Below are positions 9,244-23,172 of a stretch of 64,000 nt of DNA, piece after piece (position 1 is the stretch's first letter; the number at the start of each line of letters is the position of its first letter). Source of the stretch: Kofleriaceae bacterium (GTDB lineage Bacteria > Myxococcota_A > Polyangia > Haliangiales > Haliangiaceae); contig JAGPCY010000003.1 in the NCBI GenBank assembly GCA_018057825.1, positions 238,415 through 302,414 on the forward strand. The letters are read 5' to 3'. Position numbers and translations under genes: made by a program. Below the pieces are notes generated by a model. It saw only the letters and a list, made by a program, of their open reading frames with translations. It searched no databases and was not told the origin of the DNA.

Positions 9244-9264
9244 TGCACCTTATATATAGGTGCA
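9244..9264 (-). promoter_or_regulatory. Inverted repeat over the bioA ribosome-binding site
   Basis: Perfect 7-bp arms TGCACCT and AGGTGCA flank the seven-base spacer TATATAT. The repeat lies immediately upstream of the bioA GTG, and its downstream arm contains the AAGG ribosome-binding site. It may be a protein operator (biotin genes are commonly controlled by BirA, BioR or BioQ) or an RNA stem hiding the ribosome site. The arms do not match the E. coli BirA or alphaproteobacterial BioR operators as I know them. No similar copy is seen upstream of bioF. Confidence 0.55.
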
Positions 9265-9319
9265 GCTGAGCCGGGAAGGCCACCGACCCCGGACCGGCCA
9301 GAGTACGACCCCGGCGCTG

Positions 9320-9333
9320 TTCCACGTGGAACC
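9320..9333. other. parS: parS palindrome (GTTCCACGTGGAAC)
   Basis: A perfect 14-bp palindrome GTTCCACGTGGAAC. It matches 15 of 16 positions of TGTTCCACGTGGAACA when the preceding T is included. This GC-rich variant is the form typical of myxobacterial and actinobacterial ParB sites. It is non-coding, upstream of bioA. Confidence 0.9.
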
Positions 9334-9365
9334 GAGCTGGTTGCGCGCCCCTCGTCCCTACAAGT

Positions 9366-9379
9366 GTTCCACGTGGAAC
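9366..9379. other. parS: parS palindrome (GTTCCACGTGGAAC)
   Basis: Second identical perfect palindrome, 46 bases from the previous one, again preceded by T. Close spacing of perfect copies supports a genuine ParB loading cluster rather than chance, since a given 14-bp word is not expected by chance in 64 kb. Confidence 0.9.
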
Positions 9380-9569
9380 TGCCGCGAGGTCCCTGACCCG
9401 AGGCAGGTTCCACGGCAAGTCGGGGCGAAGGTATGCCGGAGACGCTGCTGTTCCAGCCCCCCCTTCCGTTGCTCGTCACCCGCACCCACATACTGACCGT
9501 CCAGAATCTGGCGTAGCGACGCCTGCAAGGCCGGCGGTCTCGGACCGTCCAGAGCACGCCCTGGCCGGT

Positions 9570-9583
9570 GCTCCACGTGGAAC
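9570..9583. other. parS: parS palindrome with one mismatch (GCTCCACGTGGAAC)
   Basis: Matches the preceding sites except for C in place of T at position 2 of the left half, with the central CCACGTGG intact. It is probably a lower-affinity ParB site at the bioF end of the same cluster. Confidence 0.75.
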
Positions 9584-9689
9584 TGCCCCAAGGTCTACCG
9601 ACGAGCCCAGCCAGAGCGCGTTCCGGAGGCTCCGGCGCTCGCCCCGACGCCGGAGCCTCGAACAGCTCAACCAGCGGCACGATGGGAGG

Positions 9690-10835
9690 TCAGGCGAGAC
9701 CTTCGCTCAGCGCGGCTCGCAGTCGATCCACCTGCTCAGCAGTGTGGGCCGCTGACAAAGTGATCCTCAACCGAGCGGTCCCCTCGGGCACCGTCGGGGG
9801 ACGGATCGCTGGGATCCAGAACCCCTGCGCTTCCAGCCGCGAGGAAGCAGCGACCGCGTCAGCGTCTGCGCCGATCACCAACGGGACGATCGCCCCTGGC
9901 AGCCCAGCCGCTCGAGAGCCCAGACGATCGCGGTGGTCCCGAAGAACCTGCCGGCGACGATCCCCCTCGGCGCCCCGAAGGATCGCCACGCCTTCCACCG
10001 CGGCCGCTTGCGTCCCGGTGGTCAACCCGGTCGAGAACACCAGGGTCCTGGCGCGGTTCCACAGAAGCTCGGCCAACCCGGCCGGCCCGGCGACGAAGGC
10101 GCCAGCCGCGCCGACGGCCTTGCCGAGAGTACCAACGACGATGTCCGCGCCCGCGGCGACGCCGAGTCCCCGGCCGCTTTCGCCCATGATTCCGATAGCA
10201 TGAGCGTCATCAACGACGACGAGGGCACCGTGGCGATGGGCGAGGCCCACCAGCTCCGCCAGCGGAGCGGCATCCCCGTCCATCGAGAACACGCTCTCGG
10301 TCACCACCACCTTCCGCCGCGCCGGCGTCCTCAGGCGCCGCTCGAGGTCGTCTAGATCCAGGTGGCGGTACACCGCCACCGTCGCGCGGCTCAACCGACA
10401 GCCGTCGATCAAGCTGGCGTGGTTGCGTTCGTCCGAGACGATCAGATCTCCCGGTTCTGCGATAACTGGCAATAAGCCAGTATTCGCAGCGTAGCCGGAA
10501 TTGAATAAACGAACGCTCTCCACGCCCAGCCAGGATCGAAGCGATCCCTCGAGTTCCTCGGTGATCGCGGTGTGCCCGGACACCAACCGCGACGCCCCGG
10601 CGCCCACCCCCAGGGCGATCTCGGCGGCGGCCGCCGCCGTCGCGAGCCGCGCATCGAGCCCGAGCCCAAGGTAGTCGTTGGCCGCGAAGTTGATGAGCTC
10701 CCGCCCCGAGACCACGACCTCGGCCGCCGACCGCGCGGTCACCACCCGAACTCGACGGAGCCGATCGCGGGCCGCGAGGTCGGCCAGCGCGGCGGCGATG
10801 AAGTCAGTGCGCGCCACCGGCGGACTAGAGCGCAT
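9690..10835 (-). CDS. bioF: 8-amino-7-oxononanoate synthase
   Basis: BioF condenses pimeloyl-thioester with alanine to KAPA, the first committed ring-forming step of biotin synthesis; it is PLP-dependent. The 381-residue protein has FAANDYLGL (50-58), SGH (86-88), DDAHAIG (209-215) and the PLP lysine K239 in GTLGKAVG. This separates it from other alpha-oxoamine synthases only by context, and bioA and bioD next door support BioF. It precedes bioA by 447 bases containing parS sites, so co-transcription is uncertain. bioB, bioC and bioH are not in the window. Confidence 0.92.
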   Translation of the reverse strand: MRSSPPVARTDFIAAALADLAARDRLRRVRVVTARSAAEVVVSGRELINFAANDYLGLGLDARLATAAAAAEIALGVGAGASRLVSGHTAITEELEGSLRSWLGVESVRLFNSGYAANTGLLPVIAEPGDLIVSDERNHASLIDGCRLSRATVAVYRHLDLDDLERRLRTPARRKVVVTESVFSMDGDAAPLAELVGLAHRHGALVVVDDAHAIGIMGESGRGLGVAAGADIVVGTLGKAVGAAGAFVAGPAGLAELLWNRARTLVFSTGLTTGTQAAAVEGVAILRGAEGDRRRQVLRDHRDRLGSRAAGLPGAIVPLVIGADADAVAASSRLEAQGFWIPAIRPPTVPEGTARLRITLSAAHTAEQVDRLRAALSEGLA

Positions 10836-11354
10836 CTACCCGTCGGTGTCGAGCGCCGCCCCGAGCGGTCCCGACGAGCCGCGATCCCGGCCTCGCCACG
10901 CGCCCGCGAGAGAACTCGGCCGAGCTCGCGCCGAGCCATCCTGGCTCGCGGCGTCGCTCGTCGGCCTCACACCGTGCGTCTACGCCGCGCCCGGCCTCGG
11001 CCTCCGCCTCGGCCTCGGTCTCGGCCTCCGCCTCCGCCTCGGCCTCGGTCTCGGTCTCGGTCTCCGCCTCCGCCTCGGTCTCGGTCTCGGACTCCGCCTC
11101 GGCCTCGGTCTCGGTCTCGGTCTCCGCCTCCGCCTCGGTCTCGGTCTCCGCCTCGGACTCCGCCTCGGCCTCGGACTCGGACTCGGTCTCGGTCTCGGTC
11201 TCCGCCTCGGTCTCCGCCTCCGCCTCCGCCTCCGCCTCGGACTCGGACTCGGTCTCGGTCTCGGCCTCGGACTCGGTCTCGGTCTCCGCCTCCGCCTCCG
11301 CCTCGGTCTCCGCCTCCGCCTCCGCCTCGGTCTCCGCCTCCGCCTCCGCCTCCG
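10836..11354. repeat. Degenerate hexamer tract 2 and flanking spacer
   Basis: This 519-base gap between mnmE and bioF (both minus) has about 145 bases of ordinary GC-rich sequence next to bioF. It is followed by roughly 364 bases (10991-11354) of CTCGGT/CTCGGC/CTCCGC units with near-perfect 6-bp period, about 60 units. The tract abuts the mnmE stop codon with no spacer. Here the CTC-bearing strand is antisense to mnmE, unlike the other tracts. No gene and no convincing bioF promoter was recognised. Confidence 0.9.
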
Positions 11355-12665
11355 TCACTTCCCGATGCAGAAGCGCGCGAACAGTCGGTCGAGGACGTCC
11401 TCGGCGACCCGCTCGCCGGTGAGCTGGCCGAGAGCCTCGAGCGCGCCCCGGGCCTCGACCGCGACGAGCTCGAGGGGCGCCGACGAGGACAGCAGCTCGC
11501 GCGCCGCCCCCAGGCCGCGCGCCGCCGCCGCCGCCGCCGCGTGCTGCCGCGCGGTCAAGAGCACCGCGCTTCCGGCCTCGGGATCGTCGGCTAGTCCGGC
11601 GCGCGCCACGATCGCGGCGCGCAGCTCGGCCAGCCCGGCCCCGGTCACGGCCGAGGTCGCCAGCCACCCCGGCGGCGCCGGCCCGCCGAGGTCGGCCTTG
11701 CTCGCGACGCCGAGCGATCGCGGCGCCAGCACCGGCGCCGCCTCGCCAGGGCCGACCACCTCGACCACGACCTCGCAGTCGAGGGCGCGCGCCGCGCCGA
11801 GCTCGATGCCCCGGGCCTCGAGGCCGATCGCCTGATCGCGCCGCCCGGCGGTGTCGATGAGCGTCACCGCCACGCCGTCCCACACCACGGTCGCCTCGAC
11901 GTAGTCGCGGGTCGTGCCGGCCTCCGGCGAGACCAGCGCCCGCTCGCGGCCGAGCAGCGCGTTGAACAGCGCCGACTTGCCGACGTTGACCGCGCCGACG
12001 AACGCGACCCGCAGCCCCTCGAGGGCGACCCGGCCCGGACCAAAGCTCGCGGCCAGACGCGCGGCCGCCGCCTCGGCGCCCCCCAGCTCCGCCAGCAGCT
12101 CGTCGCGCACCAGCGCCGGCAGGTCCTCGTCGGGAAAGTCGATGTGCGCCTCCAGCACCGCCAGCGCGTCCGCCGCCTGATCGCGCGCCGCCGCCACCGC
12201 CGCCGCCACCGCCCCACCGAGCTGGGCCTGCGCCATCGCCCAGCCGCGCTCGGTCTGGGCCGTCACCACCGCCAGCATCGCCTCCGCCTCGAGCACCGAC
12301 ACCTTGCCGGCCGCCACTGCGCGCCGGGTCAGCTCACCGGGCTCGGCGATCCGCGCGCCGGCCGCGACCACGGCCGAGAGCACCCGCCCGAGGTTGACCG
12401 CCCCGCCATGGACCTGCAGCTCGACGACGTCCTCGCCGGTGAAGGTGTGCGGTCCGCGCATCGCGACCACCAACCCGTCGTCGAGACGCGCGCCGTCCGC
12501 CGACCGCACGACCGCGCGGACCAGCCGCCGGTCGGGCAGCGCCGACGCCCCACGACCGGTCACCGCGGTCGCGATCGCGAGCGCCGACGGACCGCTCAGT
12601 CGGACGATGCCGACCCCGGCCGCGCCGGCCGCGGTCGCGATCCCGGCGATGGTCTCCGACGCCAC
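11355..12665 (-). CDS. mnmE: tRNA modification GTPase MnmE
   Basis: MnmE (TrmE) works with MnmG to put the 5-carboxymethylaminomethyl group on wobble uridine 34 of several tRNAs. The 436-residue protein shows the N-terminal folate-binding domain, [10 protein letters not shown] (172-181) and the GTPase domain with G1 GAVNVGKS (224-231) and G3 DTAG (271-274). It ends with the invariant CIGK (433-436) whose Cys is catalytic. The GTG at 12665 lies one base beyond the jag stop. The protein is a little shorter than the usual 450. mnmG is not in the window. Confidence 0.95.
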   Translation of the reverse strand: MASETIAGIATAAGAAGVGIVRLSGPSALAIATAVTGRGASALPDRRLVRAVVRSADGARLDDGLVVAMRGPHTFTGEDVVELQVHGGAVNLGRVLSAVVAAGARIAEPGELTRRAVAAGKVSVLEAEAMLAVVTAQTERGWAMAQAQLGGAVAAAVAAARDQAADALAVLEAHIDFPDEDLPALVRDELLAELGGAEAAAARLAASFGPGRVALEGLRVAFVGAVNVGKSALFNALLGRERALVSPEAGTTRDYVEATVVWDGVAVTLIDTAGRRDQAIGLEARGIELGAARALDCEVVVEVVGPGEAAPVLAPRSLGVASKADLGGPAPPGWLATSAVTGAGLAELRAAIVARAGLADDPEAGSAVLLTARQHAAAAAAARGLGAARELLSSSAPLELVAVEARGALEALGQLTGERVAEDVLDRLFARFCIGK

Positions 12666-12666
12666 G

Positions 12667-13164
12667 CTACTCGGCGGCGAGCGCGTCGGGCACGACCAGG
12701 ATGTGGCGGTCGTCGCCCTCACCCTCGGACCGGCTGCTGACGCCGGGGATGTTCGCGATCGCCATGTGAACCACCCGCCGATCGTGGGCCGACATCGGCG
12801 CCAGCTCGACGATCTCCTTGCTCGCCAGGGCCTTCTCGCTCATCCGCTGGGCCAGGGCCTCGAGCCGCAACACATGCTTGTCGCGGTAGCCGCCGGCGTC
12901 GACGATGATCGGCTTGCCCTTCTCACCCGAGCGCTCGCGGTAGACGTGCTTGGACACGACGTGCTGGAGCGCGTCGACGACCTGGCCCTTGCGGCCGATC
13001 ACGACGTCGGGATCCGAGGTCTGGACGTCGAGCACGATCTTGTCGTCGGACTCGTTGACGTCGATGTCGGCCGCGATCCCCATGCGATCGAGCAGGCCCA
13101 TCAGGAAATCGCACGCGCGCTCGGCGACGTCGTTGGCGTTGGTGGCTTCGGTGGCTTCGGTCAC
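12667..13164 (-). CDS. jag: RNA-binding protein Jag/KhpB, KH and R3H domains
   Basis: Jag (KhpB) is an RNA-binding protein usually found beside yidC; it affects cell elongation and post-transcriptional control in Gram-positives. The 165-residue product has a KH domain with GRKGQ (57-61) and an R3H domain (about 100-165). It lacks the N-terminal Jag_N domain of the longer Gram-positive forms, as is common in proteobacterial versions. The GTG start has GAGG six bases ahead. It sits 44 bases after yidC in the conserved rpmH-mnmE cluster. Confidence 0.9.
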   Translation of the reverse strand: MTEATEATNANDVAERACDFLMGLLDRMGIAADIDVNESDDKIVLDVQTSDPDVVIGRKGQVVDALQHVVSKHVYRERSGEKGKPIIVDAGGYRDKHVLRLEALAQRMSEKALASKEIVELAPMSAHDRRVVHMAIANIPGVSSRSEGEGDDRHILVVPDALAAE

Positions 13165-13208
13165 GGCTGCCTCGCAGGAAAAGTGGCGAACGAGCTCGCC
13201 ACGGAGAA

Positions 13209-15164
13209 CTATCGGCGCTTGCCCTTGCGCTGGCCGCGACGCTGCGCGCCTGCCTTGGGCTTACTGCCCCCGCCGCCCGTGGACCCGCCCTTGCCGGCGG
13301 TCGGCTCGGGCGCGGACTCGGCGTCGTCGGCGTCATCGTCATCGCTGTCGGCGTCATCGTCCGCGTCGGCCGGCTTGGCCGCCTTGGCCTCGGCCTTCAC
13401 CGGCTTGGCCTCGGCCTTGTCGGCCTTGGTCGCCTTCGCGTCGTCGTCCTCGGCCGGCTTGGCCACCGGCTTCACCGGGTCGCCCGATCGCTTCATGTAC
13501 AGCGTGTGGGCGATGCCGAGGAGCGTGTTGGTCGTGATGTACACGGTCAGGCCGGCCGGGAAGAACAGACCCATGCCGCCGAACATGAGCGGCATGCCGT
13601 ACATGAGGATCTTCTGCTGCGCCGAGTCGGTGGTGGTCATCGGCTGCAGCTTCGACTGCAGGAACATGAAGCCCGTCAGGGCCACCGGCAGGATGAAGTA
13701 CGGATCGCGCTCGGTCAGATCGGTGAGCCAGCCGGGGATGAACACCGCCTGGTGCAGCTCGCCGGCGTGAGACAGCATCTGGTACAGGCCCATCCAGATC
13801 GGCATCTGCAACAGCATCGGCAGACAGCCGGCCAGCGGGTTGACGCCGTGGCGCTTGAACAGCGCCATCTGGGCCTCCTGCATCTTCTGGCGATCGTCGC
13901 CGTACTTCTTCTGCAGCGCCTCCATCTCCGGCTTGAGCGCCGCCATCGCCTTCATCGACTTCATGGACTTGTTCGTCCAGTACAGCGTCGCGAGCTTGAC
14001 CAGGACGGTCAGCAGGATGATGGCGATGCCCCAGTTGCCGACCAGCCCGAACAGCGCGCGCAGGAGCCACAAGAGCGGCTTGGCGATGAAGCTGAACCAG
14101 CCGAAGTTGACGGTGTCGACCAGGCCCATCTTGAACCCGGCGACCTCGTCGGCGCGCTCGAACCGGTCGTGATAGGCAGGGCCGAGGTACGCGAACAGCT
14201 CCTTGCGCAGGGTGTCGCCGGCGGCGAGCTGGGTCACCGGATAGGTCAGGTCGACCTGGACGCCGTCCTTGGCGGTGGCCAGCGGGTACGTCGTGCACTC
14301 GAAGCTCTCGTTGCCGGCCGGCTTGGGCGACGCCGCGAACATGAAGTACGGCGTGGCCGCGCCGAAGAAGCGGATCGGGCCCGAGCGCGAGACCGGGCTC
14401 GTCGCGACCTTGGCCGGGCTCGCCGACTTGACGCTGCCGCCGACGTTGCACTTGCCCCACGGCCGCTTCGGCCACTTCTTCTGGCCGTCGACCTCGGGGG
14501 CGATGCCGAACATCGAGACCGCGAGCTGCTGGTTCGCGGCGCCCGGCACCTTGGCCTCGACGACGACCTTCAGCATCCAGTCGTCGGCCAGGAGCTCGAA
14601 GTCCTTGGTCACGACCAGCCCGGCCGGCGTGGTCGCGGTGTAGCGGACCTTGGTCTCCGACAGCTTCTCCCCGGTCCACGCGGTGCGCGCCGACAGCGGG
14701 AAGGTCGAGTTCACGAACGAGGTGTTGAGCAACCCGACGGCCGGGGTCGTCGAGATGAACAGGTCGTCATCGACGAGGCCGCTCTTGGTCGGGTCGACCA
14801 GGCGATGGACCCGCTTGATCGTGCCGCCGAGGTTCGAGAACGTCAGGCGAAAGCGCGGGCTGGCCAGCTCGAGGGTCTGCTCGTCGGGGAGCGGCGCCTC
14901 GACCGGGGCGGGAGCGACCGTCGGCGCGCCGCTACCAGCGGCCGGGGCCGCGCTGCCCGCGGCCGGCGCCACGCCGCCCGAGCCCGACCCGCTGCCGCCC
15001 GCCCACGTCGGGCTGGTCGCCGTCGGCGCGGCGCTGCCCGAGCCCGACCCTGTGGCGACCGGCTTCTTGGCCGGCTTCTCGGGCGGGAACAAGACCTGCC
15101 AGCCGAAGAAGATCGCCGCGGCCAGGACCACGAACAGGACGATGCGCTTGCCTTGCTCTTCCAT
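13209..15164 (-). CDS. yidC: Membrane protein insertase YidC
   Basis: YidC inserts and folds inner-membrane proteins alone or with SecYEG. The 651-residue protein has an N-terminal membrane anchor (8-24), a Gly/Ser/Ala-rich linker, a large periplasmic beta domain (about 95-350) and the conserved C-terminal five-helix insertase core. In the second helix (near residue 390, [11 protein letters not shown]) Lys stands where E. coli has the groove Arg366. After the core comes an unusual tail of about 85 residues, Ala/Lys/Asp-rich and ending in a basic block; such tails can bind ribosomes. The ATG overlaps the yidD stop by one base. Confidence 0.95.
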   Translation of the reverse strand: MEEQGKRIVLFVVLAAAIFFGWQVLFPPEKPAKKPVATGSGSGSAAPTATSPTWAGGSGSGSGGVAPAAGSAAPAAGSGAPTVAPAPVEAPLPDEQTLELASPRFRLTFSNLGGTIKRVHRLVDPTKSGLVDDDLFISTTPAVGLLNTSFVNSTFPLSARTAWTGEKLSETKVRYTATTPAGLVVTKDFELLADDWMLKVVVEAKVPGAANQQLAVSMFGIAPEVDGQKKWPKRPWGKCNVGGSVKSASPAKVATSPVSRSGPIRFFGAATPYFMFAASPKPAGNESFECTTYPLATAKDGVQVDLTYPVTQLAAGDTLRKELFAYLGPAYHDRFERADEVAGFKMGLVDTVNFGWFSFIAKPLLWLLRALFGLVGNWGIAIILLTVLVKLATLYWTNKSMKSMKAMAALKPEMEALQKKYGDDRQKMQEAQMALFKRHGVNPLAGCLPMLLQMPIWMGLYQMLSHAGELHQAVFIPGWLTDLTERDPYFILPVALTGFMFLQSKLQPMTTTDSAQQKILMYGMPLMFGGMGLFFPAGLTVYITTNTLLGIAHTLYMKRSGDPVKPVAKPAEDDDAKATKADKAEAKPVKAEAKAAKPADADDDADSDDDDADDAESAPEPTAGKGGSTGGGGSKPKAGAQRRGQRKGKRR

Positions 15165-15463
15165 TACGGTTGTCCCTCTCGGGGGTCGGCGCCCGCGAGC
15201 GCGGGCCGCGGGGCCTCGAGGGCCCGGTGACCATGCGCGCAGCGCGGCCCATCGACCGGATCGTAGCCGCCGCGGCAAAACGGGTTGCAGCGGAGGATCC
15301 GCCAGACCGCCTTGCCCACGCCGACGATCACCCCGCGCCGCTGGATCGCTTCGATCGCGTACTCCGAGCACGTCGGCAAGAACCGACAGGTCGGCACGCG
15401 CTTCAACCCCGACAGGTAGCGTCGGTAGAAGCGAATCGGCGCGAGTACGATGCGGGTCAGCAC
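15164..15463 (-). CDS. yidD: Membrane protein insertion efficiency factor YidD
   Basis: A small membrane-associated protein that aids YidC-dependent insertion. The 99-residue product has the family core with FYRRYLS (12-18), [11 protein letters not shown] (26-36) and the [12 protein letters not shown] stretch near the end. The GTG at 15463 gives this N-terminus and overlaps the end of rnpA by seven bases. The downstream stop overlaps the yidC ATG, so rnpA-yidD-yidC are tightly coupled. Confidence 0.92.
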   Translation of the reverse strand: MLTRIVLAPIRFYRRYLSGLKRVPTCRFLPTCSEYAIEAIQRRGVIVGVGKAVWRILRCNPFCRGGYDPVDGPRCAHGHRALEAPRPALAGADPREGQP

Positions 15464-15831
15464 GTCGCGATCTTCTCGCTCAGCCGACGCAGCTCGCCGG
15501 CCAGGCCGGCCGACGACAACGCCGCCGACGGCTCCTTGGCGATAAACACGACGTCGACGCCCGCGGGAGCCCAGCCGTGTCGCCGCAGCCACTCCCGGGC
15601 CCGGCGTCTGATGCGGTTGCGTGTCACAGCGTTGCCGATTCGCTTGGTCACGGTGAAGCCGATGCGTCCGGGCGTAGCATGCTCGGAGGCGAGGCGCCGT
15701 AGCACCACCGCCACGAACGACGCGCTGTGAAACTTGCGCCCGCCGTGCTGGACCGCGAGGAACTCGGGCCGCCGGCGCAACCGCATCGACTTGGCGATCG
15801 CGTGGGGCCGGGAGGGAGTCCGCGCGGCCAT
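15457..15831 (-). CDS. rnpA: Ribonuclease P protein component
   Basis: The protein cofactor of RNase P, which trims the 5' leaders of pre-tRNAs. The 124-residue protein carries the RNR signature ([10 protein letters not shown], 71-80) preceded by [14 protein letters not shown]. The ATG at 15831 lies 9 bases after the rpmH stop; an internal ATG at residue 16 would also keep the whole domain. The catalytic RNA gene is not recognised in the window. Confidence 0.93.
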   Translation of the reverse strand: MAARTPSRPHAIAKSMRLRRRPEFLAVQHGGRKFHSASFVAVVLRRLASEHATPGRIGFTVTKRIGNAVTRNRIRRRAREWLRRHGWAPAGVDVVFIAKEPSAALSSAGLAGELRRLSEKIATC

Positions 15832-15840
15832 CAGCCCGCG

Positions 15841-15990
15841 CTACTTCTTCGCGGCGGTGACCGAGATCCGCTTGCGACCCTTGGCCCGACGACGACGAAG
15901 GACTTCGCGGCCTCCGCGGGTCTTCTTACGGGCGCGGAAACCGTGGGTCCGCTTGCGGCTCTTGTTGTGTGGCTGGTACGTGCGCTTCAT
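15841..15990 (-). CDS. rpmH: 50S ribosomal protein L34
   Basis: A 49-residue basic protein of the large subunit, near the peptide exit tunnel. It begins [18 protein letters not shown] and ends in the Lys/Arg-rich tail typical of L34. It is the first gene of the minus-strand rpmH-rnpA-yidD-yidC-jag-mnmE cluster, next to oriC and divergent from dnaA. A sigma70-like promoter lies at 16021-16049, giving a leader of about 25 bases. Confidence 0.96.
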   Translation of the reverse strand: MKRTYQPHNKSRKRTHGFRARKKTRGGREVLRRRRAKGRKRISVTAAKK

Positions 15991-16636
15991 CGCGAGGCTC
16001 CGGGCTGTGCGGAACGTGGATCGATACGCGACGAGTCCGGGGGTGTCAAGCCGACGCTCGCAGGATGTTCGATCGACAGGTCGCCGCAGAGCTAGCATCT
16101 CCCCGCGCTGAGCCAAGGGCCCACGGGCCGCCGGCGTCCGCGGCGGCCGACCGCGGAGCGGCGGAGCGACCATTCGCCGCGCCCCGGCGTCCTCCCGGTA
16201 CCGCGACCCGGCGGCGAGGTCGCGGGCGGCGGATCGCCCGCGCTTTTCGCCGGTTATCCACAACTCCGAGCCTGTGGATTCCGGAGTGACATCCGGAGTG
16301 GATAATGAGATCGAAGGCTTCCTAACTCCAGCACCTTTCGGCCTTGCGCGGGCGCGCGCCGGTTTGCTACAGAACCCACCGCGAAACGTCACCGGAAGGA
16401 CGCATCGCGCCGCGGTTCCAAGGCCCCCGAAATTCCCGAGGGCCAGGGACCCCAGGAGCAAGCCCGGGTGGGCTTGGTCTGCCTTCCGCCTGTGGAAAAC
16501 TCGTGTCTCACGTTCGGATTATCGAGGAGCAGGTCCCGTCCATGGCGTTGTCTTTCCAACGGAAATCGTGTGACTCGCGCACCCGCTGCCCCGCACTGTG
16601 GATAACTTTGCACGGGCGCCGGCGGGAGGTGATGGC
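15991..16636. other. oriC: Left oriC candidate: DnaA boxes between rpmH and dnaA
   Basis: A 646-base gene-free divergent region. Sites seen are a perfect TTATCCACA (16254-16262) and reverse-oriented TGTGGATTC (16273-16281), AGTGGATAA (16297-16305), TGTGGAAAA (16491-16499) and a perfect TGTGGATAA (16597-16605). The last sits just ahead of dnaA. Two stems are visible: arms CGCGGGCG/CGCCCGCG (16221-16242, followed by CTTTT) and CAAGCCC/GGGCTTG (16459-16476). A mildly AT-richer stretch surrounds 16250-16330. DnaA boxes here can serve initiation, dnaA autoregulation or both. Confidence 0.7.
16021..16049 (-). promoter_or_regulatory. Sigma70-type promoter of rpmH
   Basis: On the minus strand a perfect -35 TTGACA (16049-16044) is followed after exactly 17 bases by TATCGA (16026-16021), four of six matches to TATAAT. 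The start point would be near 16013-16015, about 25 bases ahead of the rpmH ATG. In DNA this GC-rich the match is striking and the position is right for the ribosomal-protein cluster. Confidence 0.7.
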
Positions 16637-18013
<1,377 letters not shown>

Positions 18014-18316
18014 CCGCAGGAAGTCAGCCCGCCGTGGTACACGGCCGGTAGCTGTGGACAACCCTGCGGATCGGCGCGCCGGGTTGCCTGTGGGAAACCG
18101 ATGACCTGCCGCTATCCTCAGCTAGATCCACCGCCGACCACACGCCAGATCGCCCCTCGCTCCACCGCTCACCCGCCCCGATCTTCCAACGATCCCGCTC
18201 ACTCTGCCAACTGTCCACACCGTCCACAGGCCCTACTGATCTCTCTACTACCTTTCTGATCTCGATCTCTCTTAAAGAGATCCAGATCCCCCGCCCGAGA
18301 CGTTCGAGGAGACGCC
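18014..18316. other. oriC: Right oriC candidate: DnaA boxes and AT-rich stretch between dnaA and dnaN
   Basis: A 303-base gap with TGTGGACAA (18053-18061, a perfect TTGTCCACA in reverse), TGTGGGAAA (18089-18097), and adjacent CTGTCCACA (18211-18219) and CCGTCCACA (18220-18228). They are followed by the most AT-rich stretch of the origin area (about 18231-18290). This box-cluster-plus-AT-rich layout is that of an origin unwinding site. With the cluster left of dnaA it suggests a bipartite oriC of the kind described in Bacillus and Helicobacter. Confidence 0.65.
18264..18282. promoter_or_regulatory. Inverted repeat upstream of dnaN
   Basis: Arms GATCTCT and AGAGATC flank CTTAA, within the AT-rich stretch 35 bases ahead of dnaN. 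It may be an operator or part of the origin unwinding element. No clear -35/-10 pair was picked out around it. Confidence 0.4.
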
Positions 18317-19414
<1,098 letters not shown>

Positions 19415-19445
19415 GCCCACCCGGCTCGGGGGCTCGTCCACAAAC

Positions 19446-20549
19446 GTGCTGGTCACGGCGCTCGCGCTTCGCGGCATGCGCAACCTGGCGCCGCTCGAGC
19501 TGGCGCCGGGGCCGCGGTTCAACGTCTTCGCGGGCGACAACGGCCAGGGCAAGACGAACCTCCTCGAGGCGGTGTACGTGCTGGCGGCGCTGCGGTCGTT
19601 TCGCACCAACCGGCTCGCCGAGGTGATCGGACACGGCGCGGAGCGGGCCGAGCTGCGCGCGCGCATCACCCGGCACGAGCTCGAGCGCAGCTACCGCGTC
19701 GTGATCGAGCCCGAGCGCAAGACCGCGCTGGTCGACGACAAGCCAGTGCGGCCGGTGGCCCGGTACTTCGGCGCGTTCAACGTGGTGCTGTTCGCGCCCG
19801 AGGATCTGGCGGTCGTGCGTGGACCACCGGCCGACCGGCGGCGGTTCCTCGACCGCACGGTGTTCGGACGCAAGGCCAGCTTCCTCGCCACCGCCCAGGC
19901 CTTCGACAAGGTCCTGCGCAGCCGCAACGCGGTGCTGCGGGCGATCTCCGAGGGCGACCGCGCCGGCCATGGGCTCCTCGACGTCTACGATCAGCAGCTC
20001 GCGCCGCTGGCGGTGGCGATGGCGGCCGAGCGCGCGGGGCTCCTCGACGCGATGGGCCCGCGGCTGGCGGCGGTCTACGCCGCGATCACGGGCGGCGAGC
20101 TGGCGGCCTCGTTGACCTACCAGCGGGCGCCGGCGCTGGCCTCGACCGAGGCGATGCTGGCGACCTTGGCGGCCGAGCGCGGCAAGGACGTCGCGCGGCG
20201 CTCGACCTCCACCGGACCCCACCGCGACGATCTGGTCTTCCACCTGGCCGGCCACGACGCGGCGGCCTTCGCGTCCCAGGGCCAGACCCGGGCCCTGGTG
20301 TTGGCCTGGAAGATCGCCGAGCTCGAGCTGCTCGAGGACGCCCACGGCGATCCGCCGCTGCTCCTCCTCGACGATGTGTCGAGCGAGCTCGACGACACCC
20401 GCAACGAGTTTCTGTTCGCGCACCTGCGCAAGCGTTTAGGCCAATGCCTGATCACGACCACCGACGCCCGCCACGTCCGGATCCCCGGCGATCGGGTGGA
20501 CTACCGGGTGGCAGAGGGCCGAATTTCTCCGGTGATCTCGGCGGGTTGA
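19446..20549 (+). CDS. recF: DNA replication and repair protein RecF
   Basis: RecF is an SMC-like ATPase that, with RecO and RecR, loads RecA at single-strand gaps. The 367-residue protein has Walker A GDNGQGKT (30-37), the ABC-type signature region with SxGQ (FASQGQTRAL) and Walker B LLLLDDVSSELD near residue 315. The GTG start lies 31 bases after dnaN. The N-terminal L-R-G-M-R-N-L replaces the usual LRNFRN motif conservatively. Confidence 0.95.
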   Translation: MLVTALALRGMRNLAPLELAPGPRFNVFAGDNGQGKTNLLEAVYVLAALRSFRTNRLAEVIGHGAERAELRARITRHELERSYRVVIEPERKTALVDDKPVRPVARYFGAFNVVLFAPEDLAVVRGPPADRRRFLDRTVFGRKASFLATAQAFDKVLRSRNAVLRAISEGDRAGHGLLDVYDQQLAPLAVAMAAERAGLLDAMGPRLAAVYAAITGGELAASLTYQRAPALASTEAMLATLAAERGKDVARRSTSTGPHRDDLVFHLAGHDAAAFASQGQTRALVLAWKIAELELLEDAHGDPPLLLLDDVSSELDDTRNEFLFAHLRKRLGQCLITTTDARHVRIPGDRVDYRVAEGRISPVISAG

Positions 20550-20610
20550 TTCGACCGAGAAAGGCCGGCGGGGGGCTTCGACCCCGGGCGGATTCGTGCT
20601 ATTCACCTAG

Positions 20611-23145
<2,535 letters not shown>

Positions 23146-23149
23146 CGAA

Positions 23150-23172
23150 GAGGGTCTTTCGAAAAGACCCTC
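23150..23172 (+). terminator. Strong hairpin after gyrB
   Basis: Perfect 10-bp arms GAGGGTCTTT and AAAGACCCTC with a three-base loop begin five bases after the gyrB stop. There is no downstream T-run, so it is not a textbook intrinsic terminator on its own. The same stem (loop cgc instead of cga) recurs at the head of each unit of the following array, for example 23184-23206, where it is followed by a second GC stem. Confidence 0.6.

Larger units (their letters stand above)
9243..9689. other. parS-rich intergenic region between bioF and bioA
   Basis: This 447-base gap between two minus-strand genes holds three CACGTG-centred parS palindromes (9320-9333, 9366-9379, 9570-9583). A half-site GTTCCACG lies at 9407 and the bioA inverted repeat at the left edge. 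An open minus-strand frame of 77 codons (9358-9591) begins and ends inside parS sites. It has a TTG start and no recognisable product, so I do not call it a gene. No clear sigma70 promoter was recognised apart from the AT-rich spacer near bioA. Confidence 0.7.

Noticed and set aside
9407..9420. A fifth parS site (GTTCCACGGCAAGT)
   Set aside because: Only the left half matches; five of the other bases differ, so symmetric ParB contact is unlikely.
9358..9591. A 77-codon minus-strand frame between bioF and bioA
   Set aside because: It begins at a weak TTG inside one parS site and ends inside another, its middle resembles nothing known, and the parS palindromes account for the Phe-His-Val-Glu-His repeats.
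10991..11354. Hexamer tract 2 as the coding sequence of a Glu/Thr/Ala repeat protein
   Set aside because: It lies after the invariant CIGK end of MnmE, is open in several frames on both strands, and has no start or unique flanking domain. Repetition explains the open frames.
16221..16247. A rho-independent terminator left of dnaA (8-bp stem followed by CTTTT)
   Set aside because: No plus-strand gene ends upstream of it, so as a terminator it would have nothing to stop. It is recorded instead as a stem in the origin region.
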